From assembly GCF_008086115.1 (NCBI RefSeq), contig NZ_VSIY01000004.1, forward strand, positions 372,001 to 436,000: a stretch of DNA of 64,000 nucleotides, in the 5' to 3' direction. The translations under genes and the position numbers were made by a program. Positions 27,802-35,951 of the stretch are shown piece after piece. This DNA comes from Maritimibacter fusiformis. GTDB lineage: Bacteria; Pseudomonadota; Alphaproteobacteria; Rhodobacterales; Rhodobacteraceae. The notes under the pieces are model-generated. The model made no database searches. It was given only the letters and a program-made list of their open reading frames with translations, and was not told the origin of the DNA. How positions within the stretch are numbered: position 1 is the first letter of the stretch; the number at the start of each line of letters is the position of its first letter.

Positions 27802-28629
27802 TTTATTTACCCCCCTTACTAACCCGAACCGAACAGTGCCGCGCAGACTGCGGCCTGATGAAACGATCCGGATGCCCCCACCCCAGGGGCAGATGCGGAT
27901 ATTCAAAAGACTGATGTGGATATGTGCATCTGTCGCCCAACCAACCGGGTCTCGATGCGAGGGGATATTAAACGTCCCCGGATAACCAACACCGCCGCCG
28001 AAAATCCGCGACGAACGACATGTTCATACTACCTAATTCATACCAGGACTTCGCGCTCCCCACCTGACCCTTGCAAGCGAAATCAGGTCGGCCAGTCAAC
28101 AATGACTAGCATTAAGTTGTATAGCACTTCTTTCGGCTGATGTCCGCTTGTTTTTTTGTGGCTGACCGGCGCACCGTCGCGCCGGAAAACAAATTCCCGT
28201 TTGCTGACCGATCGAAAGGACTGGCCTTCGCCCCTAGTCCCTTTGTCCGGGTGCGCTTAAATATCTAACAAAAACAATACCTTGCCATACTCCGCAATGC
28301 CTAACCCTATGTCTAGGTTAACGGATGCCTTCGATCGGCGGATGATATTCGAGTCACAAGTATGTGCGTGATGGCAAAAGCCCGAAGGGCTGCTGCGGGG
28401 AGGAAAAAAAGGCGAGTTTTCATCGAATCACTCGCGCCTGACCCTCCCTCCGGATCGCACCAAGGGGAGGGGGTGAACGCACGAGAATCGCACAGTGATA
28501 TACGGGTGAACCTCGGATCGAGTCATCGTCTGACGAACCCGAACCAGACTTCAAACAAAAACTCATCTGCAAGTTGATCGCTTTATACAGACTCGCGATC
28601 CCGCAGGTGTCCAACTCGGAGATACCGAA
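27802..28629. promoter_or_regulatory. long divergent regulatory region between LuxR-type gene and Gly-rich/T1SS operon
   Basis: An 828-bp region, AT-richer than its surroundings. Seen elements are the dyad TAACC-N9-GGTTA (28302-28320), which has the size of a LuxR-family box; the hairpin CCGGCGC/GCGCCGG (28166-28185); and ATAGCACTTC (28121-28130), also found before the polysaccharide operon. A 71-codon open frame at 28362-28577 lacks a ribosome site and looks non-coding. The length suggests complex control of the secretion operon. Confidence 0.5.
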
Positions 28630-30318
28630 ATGGCTGATATCAAGAACAACACACTGGCTGGCGGTAGCGTGATCATTAACGGTCGTGCTAACACCTACGA
28701 AGCCGGCAATGGCGGCGATAGCGGCAGCGGCGGCAGCGGCGGCAGCGGCGGCGGTGGTGGCGGTGGCGGCGGCGCTGGCGGCGCTGGCGGCAACGTCGGC
28801 AACGGCACGCACGTCGATCATGACCATGATCACGATGCTCACCCCGCGAATAACCCGCAGCAGCAACAGCAACAGCAACAGAAACAGAAGGCCGAAGCCA
28901 ATAACGACAACGACAACAGAGACACCAACACCATCAACAACGACCCGAGGATCAACGTAGACGTTGATGTCCTCCCGAATGGGTGGCCTGACGGGTGGGA
29001 GCCTTCGGACGACGACTTTGCCGATATTGACCTGAGGGATCACGCAAGTGCCGGCGATTTCATCATGGCCAAGGGCGATCTGAACTACAGCCCCGGCGAT
29101 GACATGAACCTCGAGGACATCCTCAATGATGCCCTCAACGGTGCGGGCAACGATTCCGCCACGGTCAACGCGCAGTCCAACAAGCTGGTCGACAACGACA
29201 CGCTCGAGAACGTGCGCAATGACGGTATCCTGCGTCAGGACAACGACTCTCGCGGTGGCACGGCCAATGCTGAAGAAGGCATCGATGCCGAAGCCGATGG
29301 CGGCGACGGCAGCGGCACGGCCAACACGGGTGGCGGCGCGGCGCTTGGCGGATTCGGCGTCGGCGGCTTCGCCGGTGCGGCCGGCGGCCAGAGCGGCGCC
29401 GGTGGCCAAGCCTCTGCACAAGGCGGAACCGGCGCAGGCGGTGCGAGTGCAACCGCGGTCGGTGTCGGCCTTGGCCTTGGCGGCGCGTCCTCGACGGCCG
29501 GTGCGACCGGCGGCGCGGGCGGCAATGCCGCTTCGCTGGCGGCTGGCATCGGGGCCGGTGGGGCCGATTCGGACGCAAACGCGACCGGTGGCAACACGGG
29601 CAACGCCGGTGGCATTGGCGCTGGCGTCGGCGCGGCGGGTGCCGTTGCTGACAGCAGCGCGGGCGATGCCGGTGCGCTCGGTGTCGGACTTGGTGGCATG
29701 CTGGGTCTTGGCCTTGCAGGCGCCGGTAGCGGCGGCACCGGAATGGCCGATGCGGACGCCCTGGGTGCCGGAATGGGTGCCGGGCTTGGCGCCAGCGGTG
29801 ACGGCGGCGATGCCGGCGCAATCTCCGGTGCAACCGGCATGGGTGCCGGGCTCGCCGGGGCCGGGAATGCCCACGGCGGTGCCGGCGGCGATGCCGGTGC
29901 GGCTTCGGGTGCCATGAACAGCACCGCGGGCTACGGCGGCATGAACCTGGCCGCTGGCGGTGACGGCGGCGACGGCTACGGCGGACACGCCTGGGGCGGC
30001 GACACCGGTGACGGCTACGGCGGTCACGCCTGGGGTGGCAGTGTCCAGGCCGGTGGCGGCATGGGCGGCGCAGGCGGCGCAGCGACCATTGGTGGTGGCG
30101 GTGCCGGTGGCAATGCCGGCCAGTGGGGTTCGGGCAACGGTGACGACGGCTTCGTGACCGGCGAATCCTTCGCCTCGGCCGCGTCGCAGATCGGTACCGA
30201 TGCGTTCAACCAGACCATCGTGCTGGGCGCCAACGTGCTGGGTAACACGGTCGACATGACCGTTGTCGGCGGCTCGTTCAGCTCCAGCTACATCGGCGAC
30301 GATGGCGATGGCGCGTAA
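28630..30318 (+). CDS. Gly-rich repetitive protein, probable type I secretion substrate
   Basis: A 562-aa protein without signal peptide. Layout: an N-terminal NNTLAGGSVIINGRANTYEAG block, a poly-Gly/Ser stretch (30-55), a His/Asp cluster HVDHDHDHDAH (61-71), a Gln run (77-84), an acidic Asn/Asp region to about 210, then about 300 residues of Gly/Ala-rich low complexity. DGYGGHAWGG occurs twice near residues 447 and 460. The C terminus is less Gly-rich and ends with hydrophobic residues around GANVLGNTVDMTVVGG and then SFSSSYIGDDGDGA. No RTX nonapeptides (GGxGxD) are seen. Lack of a Sec signal and the T1SS genes downstream suggest type I export. A matrix, adhesin or surface-coat role is inferred. 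Confidence 0.75.
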   Translation: MADIKNNTLAGGSVIINGRANTYEAGNGGDSGSGGSGGSGGGGGGGGGAGGAGGNVGNGTHVDHDHDHDAHPANNPQQQQQQQQKQKAEANNDNDNRDTNTINNDPRINVDVDVLPNGWPDGWEPSDDDFADIDLRDHASAGDFIMAKGDLNYSPGDDMNLEDILNDALNGAGNDSATVNAQSNKLVDNDTLENVRNDGILRQDNDSRGGTANAEEGIDAEADGGDGSGTANTGGGAALGGFGVGGFAGAAGGQSGAGGQASAQGGTGAGGASATAVGVGLGLGGASSTAGATGGAGGNAASLAAGIGAGGADSDANATGGNTGNAGGIGAGVGAAGAVADSSAGDAGALGVGLGGMLGLGLAGAGSGGTGMADADALGAGMGAGLGASGDGGDAGAISGATGMGAGLAGAGNAHGGAGGDAGAASGAMNSTAGYGGMNLAAGGDGGDGYGGHAWGGDTGDGYGGHAWGGSVQAGGGMGGAGGAATIGGGGAGGNAGQWGSGNGDDGFVTGESFASAASQIGTDAFNQTIVLGANVLGNTVDMTVVGGSFSSSYIGDDGDGA

Positions 30319-30333
30319 GCGCTAGACGATATC

Positions 30334-30363
30334 GCCCGGGCCCGGACCATTCCGGGCCCGGGC
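30334..30363 (+). terminator. perfect 13-bp hairpin after the Gly-rich gene
   Basis: GCCCGGGCCCGGA (30334-30346) pairs with TCCGGGCCCGGGC (30351-30363) across a 4-base loop CCAT, 16 bases after the stop. No strong T-run follows, so it may be a partial terminator or an mRNA-stabilising hairpin that lets the first substrate be made in excess of the secretion genes. Confidence 0.6.
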
Positions 30364-30462
30364 ATCAGGTTTCCAGGACGGGTTTTAGATAGAACCGCAG
30401 ATTTTGGCGAACGAAGACCAAGAAATATTACCTTTGGAATTCAAAGCGAGGCTGCGACGTAA

Positions 30463-32514
30463 ATGGATCGAGTTACCGAGATAATTGCCCACATGATCGG
30501 GATCTTCCATATTACACTGGAAGAAGAACGGATGCGGGACGTCTATGACAAGTTCAAGACGTTGAAGGCAAAAGAGCAGGACCTGAAATCCCCCGACGGG
30601 GTCGATATCAAGTTCGAGGCGAAATACACGCTGGGCGATTATTACCCTGAGCTTCGGTATTCCGATACGCCGCCGAACCCGCCCGTGGTGAATGACGTTC
30701 CCAACTTCTTCGACGTGTTCTTCCCCTGGTTTTCCCCGATTCACATCATCGTCCAGAATATTCACCCGCCGTTCTTTCCGCTGTGGGGCCATGGCCAATC
30801 GCTGATGGTGCTCGAGCCACCGTCAAGCGTCGTGGTCATCACCCATCAAAGTTCGTTCCTGTCGGATAACGATGTTCTTCGGACCGGCGAGGGCGACATG
30901 GCCTTCACCGATCCCGCGATTTACCTGGCCGAGCTTCAGACCTACGAGATGATCGCCGCCGCGATCGCCAGCCCGCTCGATGTCGACATGATCATGCCGG
31001 GCGAGACCGCGGGTGCGGATGCCATCGCGCTGCACGACCATATCGGAACGGTCGAGCCGGTTGCCCTGACCGGCGTTTCCGCGACGGTCCTGCACGGCGC
31101 CGACGCGGCGGGGATGCATGTCAACGGCGAGGTCGCCGACGAAATGCCGGACCTCGACGATGTCCTGCCTGCCTACATGAGGGACGACGACGAAGACACC
31201 GACAGCGCCGCGCCCGCCGAGGGCGAGGGTGAGGGCGAAGGCGAGGGCGCCGAGGAGGCCGATGACCACGAATGGCCCGACCCGTTCGAGGGGCTCGACG
31301 ACATCGGCGGTGGCGGCGGCCCGTTCGAGATCGACGACGGGCATGCCGTCGTCGCGGGCGCCAACCTGCTGGTCAACCAGGCCTCGATCATCTCGGCATG
31401 GCTCGATGCGCCGGTGATCTCGGTCATGGGCGATGTCGTCAACCTCGATGTCATTTCGCAGGTCAACGTGCTCGTGGATCACGATGTCGGCAGCATCGGC
31501 CAGGTGACCGGATCGGTGGCGCTCAATGCCGCGTCGTTTTCCTTCACCAGCACCAGCCCGGAACCCGATGACACCGAGGGCGAGGAAAAGCATGGCGGTC
31601 GCGCCGATACGGGACTGCCGGCGAACTGGGCCGTCACCCGGATCAGCGGCGACCTGATCAATGTAAACAAGGTCGTCCAGTATACCTTCCAGACCGACAA
31701 CGACTTCGCCGAGATCAGCTTCGGCAGCACCAACACCTATATCGGGCTGGGCGACAACTCGGTCGTCAACCTGACGAACCTGCTCGAGATCGGCTTCGGC
31801 TTCGATTTGATCATGGTCGGCGGCAACATGATTTCCGTCAACTGGATCAACCAGATCAACGTGCTGATCGACAACGACAACGTGACCTATACCGGCATTG
31901 CCCCGACCAGCATCAGCGGCGATGACAACCTGCTGTTCAACGCGGCCATGATCAGCGGCGTCGGCGTCGACGGCTACGCCGCGATGCAGGACAATTTCGC
32001 CAAGGCCGCCGACGATCTGGCCGAGGGGGGCGAGAACATCGACCGCAGCGTCGCCCATGACAGCGTGTTCGAAGGCGTCGACATCCTGCGGGTGCTCTAT
32101 ATCGACGGCGATTTCACCACGATCAACTGGATCGAACAGACCAACATCCTGGGCGATTCCGACCAGGTGCATCTGGCGCTGGACGACTTCCAGGCGGCGA
32201 CCGGCGGCGTGGTCAACGTGACCGCCGGCTCCAACGCCGTGGTCAACATGGCCTCGATCAACGAATACGGCGTCGATTCCAAGGTCATGGTGGGCGGCGA
32301 GGTCTATGACGACGCGCTTCTCTATCAGGCCGAGCTGATCGACACCGATGCCGATCCGTTGGGCGTCAACATGCCATCGCTTGCGTCCGAGGCCGTTGTG
32401 TTCCTGGCCGACGACATGATGACGACCGATACCGGCCCCCTCGAGGGACCGATCGCGCCCACCGCACCTGAAAGCACCACGTCGCCTGACATGATGCAAA
32501 CGATGCTTGCCTGA
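30463..32514 (+). CDS. large acidic protein with two-part repeats, probable type I secretion substrate
   Basis: A 683-aa acidic protein without signal peptide. The first 130 residues are distinct (helical start, then Pro/Phe-rich FFDVFFPWFSPIHIIVQNI). A Glu/Gly linker (about 253-263) leads into a repeat region. One unit type reads like GANLLVNQASII (299), GDNSVVNLTNLL (430), GDDNLLFNAAMI (486) and GSNAVVNMASIN (589). The other reads GDVVNLDVISQVNVLVDHD (323), GGNMISVNWINQINVLIDND (453) and GDFTTINWIEQTNILGDSD (549), with a weaker copy at 396. No RTX repeats occur. The gene lies 14 bp before the exporter ATPase. I know no named family; export by the adjacent T1SS is inferred. Confidence 0.78.
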   Translation: MDRVTEIIAHMIGIFHITLEEERMRDVYDKFKTLKAKEQDLKSPDGVDIKFEAKYTLGDYYPELRYSDTPPNPPVVNDVPNFFDVFFPWFSPIHIIVQNIHPPFFPLWGHGQSLMVLEPPSSVVVITHQSSFLSDNDVLRTGEGDMAFTDPAIYLAELQTYEMIAAAIASPLDVDMIMPGETAGADAIALHDHIGTVEPVALTGVSATVLHGADAAGMHVNGEVADEMPDLDDVLPAYMRDDDEDTDSAAPAEGEGEGEGEGAEEADDHEWPDPFEGLDDIGGGGGPFEIDDGHAVVAGANLLVNQASIISAWLDAPVISVMGDVVNLDVISQVNVLVDHDVGSIGQVTGSVALNAASFSFTSTSPEPDDTEGEEKHGGRADTGLPANWAVTRISGDLINVNKVVQYTFQTDNDFAEISFGSTNTYIGLGDNSVVNLTNLLEIGFGFDLIMVGGNMISVNWINQINVLIDNDNVTYTGIAPTSISGDDNLLFNAAMISGVGVDGYAAMQDNFAKAADDLAEGGENIDRSVAHDSVFEGVDILRVLYIDGDFTTINWIEQTNILGDSDQVHLALDDFQAATGGVVNVTAGSNAVVNMASINEYGVDSKVMVGGEVYDDALLYQAELIDTDADPLGVNMPSLASEAVVFLADDMMTTDTGPLEGPIAPTAPESTTSPDMMQTMLA

Positions 32515-32528
32515 CGGGATATTCAAGA

Positions 32529-34592
32529 ATGACTGTGAACGACACCAAGAGCTTCGCGCAGGCCACGCCGCATCTGCGGGCGGATGACGCGAAAAGCCCG
32601 GAGGTTGCGCGGGCACAGCCCGAGGCACCGCGTCCCGAACCCCTGCATCTCAGGCACGAGGACCGGGTCAAGCCCGACGACCAACCGACCGTCGAAACCA
32701 AGCAGGCGCCGGCCCGGGGTCTGGGCGGCGAGCAGATCGAGGGCAACACCGGTCCGATTCTGAAATCCGAGGGCGGCGGCAAGCCGCCAAAGACCACCGG
32801 CGGCGGCAAGGGCGGTGGCGGCGGCGGTGGCGGCTCGTCGGGGTTTCACAAACGCGCCGCACCCGACCAGTTCATGCAGCAGCTCACCGACGGCACCCGC
32901 GTCGTCAAACGCAACCTGAGCTTCGTGATGCTGCTGACCTTCGCGACCAACATGCTCGTGCTGGCGATCCCGATCTACCTGTTCCAGATCTCCGACCGGG
33001 TGCTGACCAGCCGGTCGCTGGATACGCTGGTGATGCTGACGGTGGTGATCGTGGGCGCGGTGGTGTTGCAGGCGATCTTCGACGCGGTGCGCCGCTTCAT
33101 CCTGATGCGCACCGCGGTCGAGGTCGCCGTGCGCCTTGGTGCGCCGGTCCTGAGTGCCGCCGCCCATGCGTCGCTGCAGGACAACGGGCGGCAGTATCAG
33201 ACGCTGGGCGATCTGCAGCAATTGCGCGGTTTCCTGACCTCCGGCACGCTGATCGCGTTCCTCGACGTGCCGTTCGCGCCGCTGTTCATCCTGGCGATCT
33301 TCCTCGTGCACCCGCATCTGGGGATGATCGTCGTGCTGACCTCGGTGATCCTGATGGTCATCGCGATGATCAACCAGAGGGCCACCGCCAAGCCCTTTGC
33401 CGAGGCGAACGTGGCCCAGAGCCGGGCCAACATGCACCTCGATTCCATGACCCGCAACAGCCAGATCATCAACGCGCTGGCGATGGTGCCCGAAGCGGTC
33501 GCGCTCTGGGGCCGTGACACGGCGAATTCGCTGCGCGCGCAGGTGCTGGCGCAGGACCGCAACATCGCCTGGGCGGCGGTGTCGCGCGCCGCCCGGCTGC
33601 TGACCCAGATCGCCATGCTGGGCTGGGGTGCCTATCTGGCGATCGAGGGCGAAATCACCGGCGGCATGGTCATCGCGGCCTCGATCATCGCGGGCCGTGC
33701 GCTGGCGCCGATCGAAGGCTCGATCGAAGGCTGGAACGGCTTCATCCTGTCGCGCGGCGCCTATGACCGGGTGCGGTCCCTGATGCAGAACTCGGTGCAG
33801 CGGTTCGAGAAACTGCTGCTGCCCAACCCCGAGGGCCGCCTGAACGTCGAGCGCCTTCTCTATGTCCCCGCCGGCACCAAGCAGGTGGTGCTGAACGGGC
33901 TGACCTTCGGGCTGAACCCCGGCGAGTCGCTGGGCGTCATCGGCAATTCCGGCGCCGGCAAGACGACGCTGGGCAAGATGCTGGTGGGTTCGATCCTGCC
34001 GACCTCGGGCAACGTCCGGCTCGACCTGATGGACCTGCGCAACTGGGACACGCGCCAGTTGGGCGAGAACATCGGCTACCTGCCGCAGGATGTGCAGCTG
34101 TTTCCCGGCTCGATCAAGGCCAACATCGCGCGGATGCGCGCCGATGCCCGCGACGAGGACATCCACCGCGCCGCGGTGCTCGCAGATGTGCACGACATGA
34201 TCGCGATGCTGCCGCACGGCTACGAGACGATGGTGCAGGCCGATGGCTCGCCCCTGTCGGGCGGCCAGAAGCAGCGCATCGCGCTGGCCCGCGCCTTCTA
34301 TGGCAATCCGCGGTTCCTGGTGCTGGACGAGCCGAACTCGAACCTCGACACCGCCGGCGACCGCGCCCTTGCCAATGCGATCCGGCACGCGGGCGAAAAC
34401 GGCATCACCGTGGTCGTCATCACGCAAAAACCGTCGCTGCTGAGCGTGGTGGACAAGATCATGCTGATGGCCGACGGCAATATCGCGATGTTCGGCCACC
34501 GCCAGCAGGTGCTGGAACAGCTTGCGCAACGCAGTCAGGGCGGGGGCAATCTGCCGCCCGCACAAGGCGGGCCGGGAGGGCCACGGGCATGA
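32529..34592 (+). CDS. type I secretion ABC transporter (PrtD-like permease/ATPase)
   Basis: A 687-aa fused membrane/ATPase exporter. The first 115 residues are predicted disordered, ending with a Gly-rich run around GGGKGGGGGGGGSSG, which is unusual for the family. Six membrane helices follow (from NLSFVMLLTFATNMLVLAIP). The ATPase domain has Walker A GNSGAGKTT (475), signature LSGGQKQR (576) and Walker B FLVLDEPNSNLD (about 597). No C39 peptidase domain is present, as in protease/RTX-type exporters. With the overlapping adaptor gene it forms the inner-membrane part of a T1SS; no TolC-type outer-membrane gene lies in the window. Confidence 0.92.
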   Translation: MTVNDTKSFAQATPHLRADDAKSPEVARAQPEAPRPEPLHLRHEDRVKPDDQPTVETKQAPARGLGGEQIEGNTGPILKSEGGGKPPKTTGGGKGGGGGGGGSSGFHKRAAPDQFMQQLTDGTRVVKRNLSFVMLLTFATNMLVLAIPIYLFQISDRVLTSRSLDTLVMLTVVIVGAVVLQAIFDAVRRFILMRTAVEVAVRLGAPVLSAAAHASLQDNGRQYQTLGDLQQLRGFLTSGTLIAFLDVPFAPLFILAIFLVHPHLGMIVVLTSVILMVIAMINQRATAKPFAEANVAQSRANMHLDSMTRNSQIINALAMVPEAVALWGRDTANSLRAQVLAQDRNIAWAAVSRAARLLTQIAMLGWGAYLAIEGEITGGMVIAASIIAGRALAPIEGSIEGWNGFILSRGAYDRVRSLMQNSVQRFEKLLLPNPEGRLNVERLLYVPAGTKQVVLNGLTFGLNPGESLGVIGNSGAGKTTLGKMLVGSILPTSGNVRLDLMDLRNWDTRQLGENIGYLPQDVQLFPGSIKANIARMRADARDEDIHRAAVLADVHDMIAMLPHGYETMVQADGSPLSGGQKQRIALARAFYGNPRFLVLDEPNSNLDTAGDRALANAIRHAGENGITVVVITQKPSLLSVVDKIMLMADGNIAMFGHRQQVLEQLAQRSQGGGNLPPAQGGPGGPRA

Positions 34593-35929
34593 CCGATGTG
34601 ACAGTCTATGTCGAACCTGCGGAATGGTATGCGGATGTCCCGCGCTCGGTCCGCAAGCATATCGTCTTCGGACTCCTGCTGTTCGTCGTGGCGTTCGGCG
34701 GGTTCGGCGTCTGGGCCTTTCGCGCGCCGCTGGCCGCCGCCGTGATCGCGCAGGGCAGTTTCGTGGCCACCGGCCGCAACAAGATCGTGCAGCACCTCGA
34801 AGGCGGCATCATCCGCGAAATCCTTGTGGCCGAAGGCGACACCGTTACCAAGGGGCAAGCGATTCTCGTGCTCGACGAGACCGCGGCGCTGGCAAACGAA
34901 CGCGAACTGTTCCTGCGGCAGGCGCGTCTGGAAGCGATGGAAGCGCGCATCCTGGCCGAAACCTCCGGCGCGGACACGCTGGTCTTTCCGGCCCATCTGG
35001 AAGCCCTGCGCACCGATTTCGACGTGGCCTCGATGCTCGACGCGCAAACCGTCACCTTCGTCGCCGCCTCGAAGCAGTTGCGCAACGACATCGCGCTTCT
35101 CAACCTGAGCATCGACGCGCTCGCGGTTCGTTCCAAGGGCTATGAACTGCAACTGGACTCGACGCGCACGCAGCTTGAAATCCTGCGCGAGGACATGGAC
35201 GCCAAACAGCAATTGCTGGATCGCGGCCTGGTTCGCCGCCCCGAGGTCAACACCCTCAGGCGCGCGATTGCCGAGGCCGAAGGCCAGATCGGACGCCTGA
35301 CCTCCGAGATCGACGAGATCACCGAGGTGACGAAACGCTATGTCGCCCAGATCGAACAGACCGTGAGCGAACGGCAGGGGGCGGCGCTGGATGAGCTTCA
35401 GCGCGTGCAGTCCGAACTCGAAAGCGTGCGCGAGCAGGCCCGCCGCGCCGAAAGCATCCTGCGCCGCTCCGAGGTCGTCGCGCCGGTGTCCGGCACCATC
35501 GTCACCCTGCACTATCATACGCCCGGTGGCGTGATCGAAAGCGGCAAGCCCATCGCCGAGATCCTGCCCACCGGCGAGCCGCTGATCATCGAGGTCAGCA
35601 TCGCGCGCACGGAGGTGGACGTGGTGCAGAAGGGGCAGGAGGCGACGGTCCGGCTGACCGGTCTCAACGCGCGCACCACGCCGGTGCTGACGGGGGAGGT
35701 GATCTATGTCTCCGCCGACGCCGTTCTCGACCGCAGCCAGGAATTGCCGCGCGAGGTCTACGTCGCGCGCGTGTCGGTGCCGCCCGATCAACTGGCCCGG
35801 GTGCGCGGCTTTACCCCGACGCCGGGGATGCCGGCCCAGATCATGATCCAGACGGAAGAACGCACCTTCTTTCAATACCTCATGAAGCCGATCACAGACA
35901 GCATGAACCGCGCCTTCCGCGAACAGTGA
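34589..35929 (+). CDS. HlyD/PrtE family T1SS periplasmic adaptor
   Basis: A 446-aa membrane fusion protein. One membrane helix lies near residues 27-48 (VFGLLLFVVAFGGFGVWAF). The first half-lipoyl motif is GGIIREILVAEGDTVTKGQ, and the second lies after VVAPVSGTIVTLHYHTPGGVI. A long coiled coil spans about residues 95-300. The C terminus PAQIMIQTEERTFFQYLMKP is typical of the PrtE branch. The ATG overlaps the ATPase stop by 4 bases. It would bridge the ABC transporter to an outer-membrane channel. Confidence 0.93.
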   Translation: MTDVTVYVEPAEWYADVPRSVRKHIVFGLLLFVVAFGGFGVWAFRAPLAAAVIAQGSFVATGRNKIVQHLEGGIIREILVAEGDTVTKGQAILVLDETAALANERELFLRQARLEAMEARILAETSGADTLVFPAHLEALRTDFDVASMLDAQTVTFVAASKQLRNDIALLNLSIDALAVRSKGYELQLDSTRTQLEILREDMDAKQQLLDRGLVRRPEVNTLRRAIAEAEGQIGRLTSEIDEITEVTKRYVAQIEQTVSERQGAALDELQRVQSELESVREQARRAESILRRSEVVAPVSGTIVTLHYHTPGGVIESGKPIAEILPTGEPLIIEVSIARTEVDVVQKGQEATVRLTGLNARTTPVLTGEVIYVSADAVLDRSQELPREVYVARVSVPPDQLARVRGFTPTPGMPAQIMIQTEERTFFQYLMKPITDSMNRAFREQ

Positions 35930-35951
35930 CGCCGAGGGCCGCCGGGCGCGG

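Noticed and set aside
28362-28577. 71-codon open frame before the Gly-rich gene
   Set aside because: No ribosome site, basic then Ser/Asn-rich low-quality sequence, and it lies in the likely control region.
28750-28900. CRISPR or satellite-repeat reading of the GGC/CAG-rich tracts
   Set aside because: They are coding low-complexity codons (poly-Gly, poly-Gln) without spacer structure.
28630-30318. RTX toxin/adhesin label for the Gly-rich protein
   Set aside because: No GGxGxDxux nonapeptides were found; the Gly content is low-complexity.
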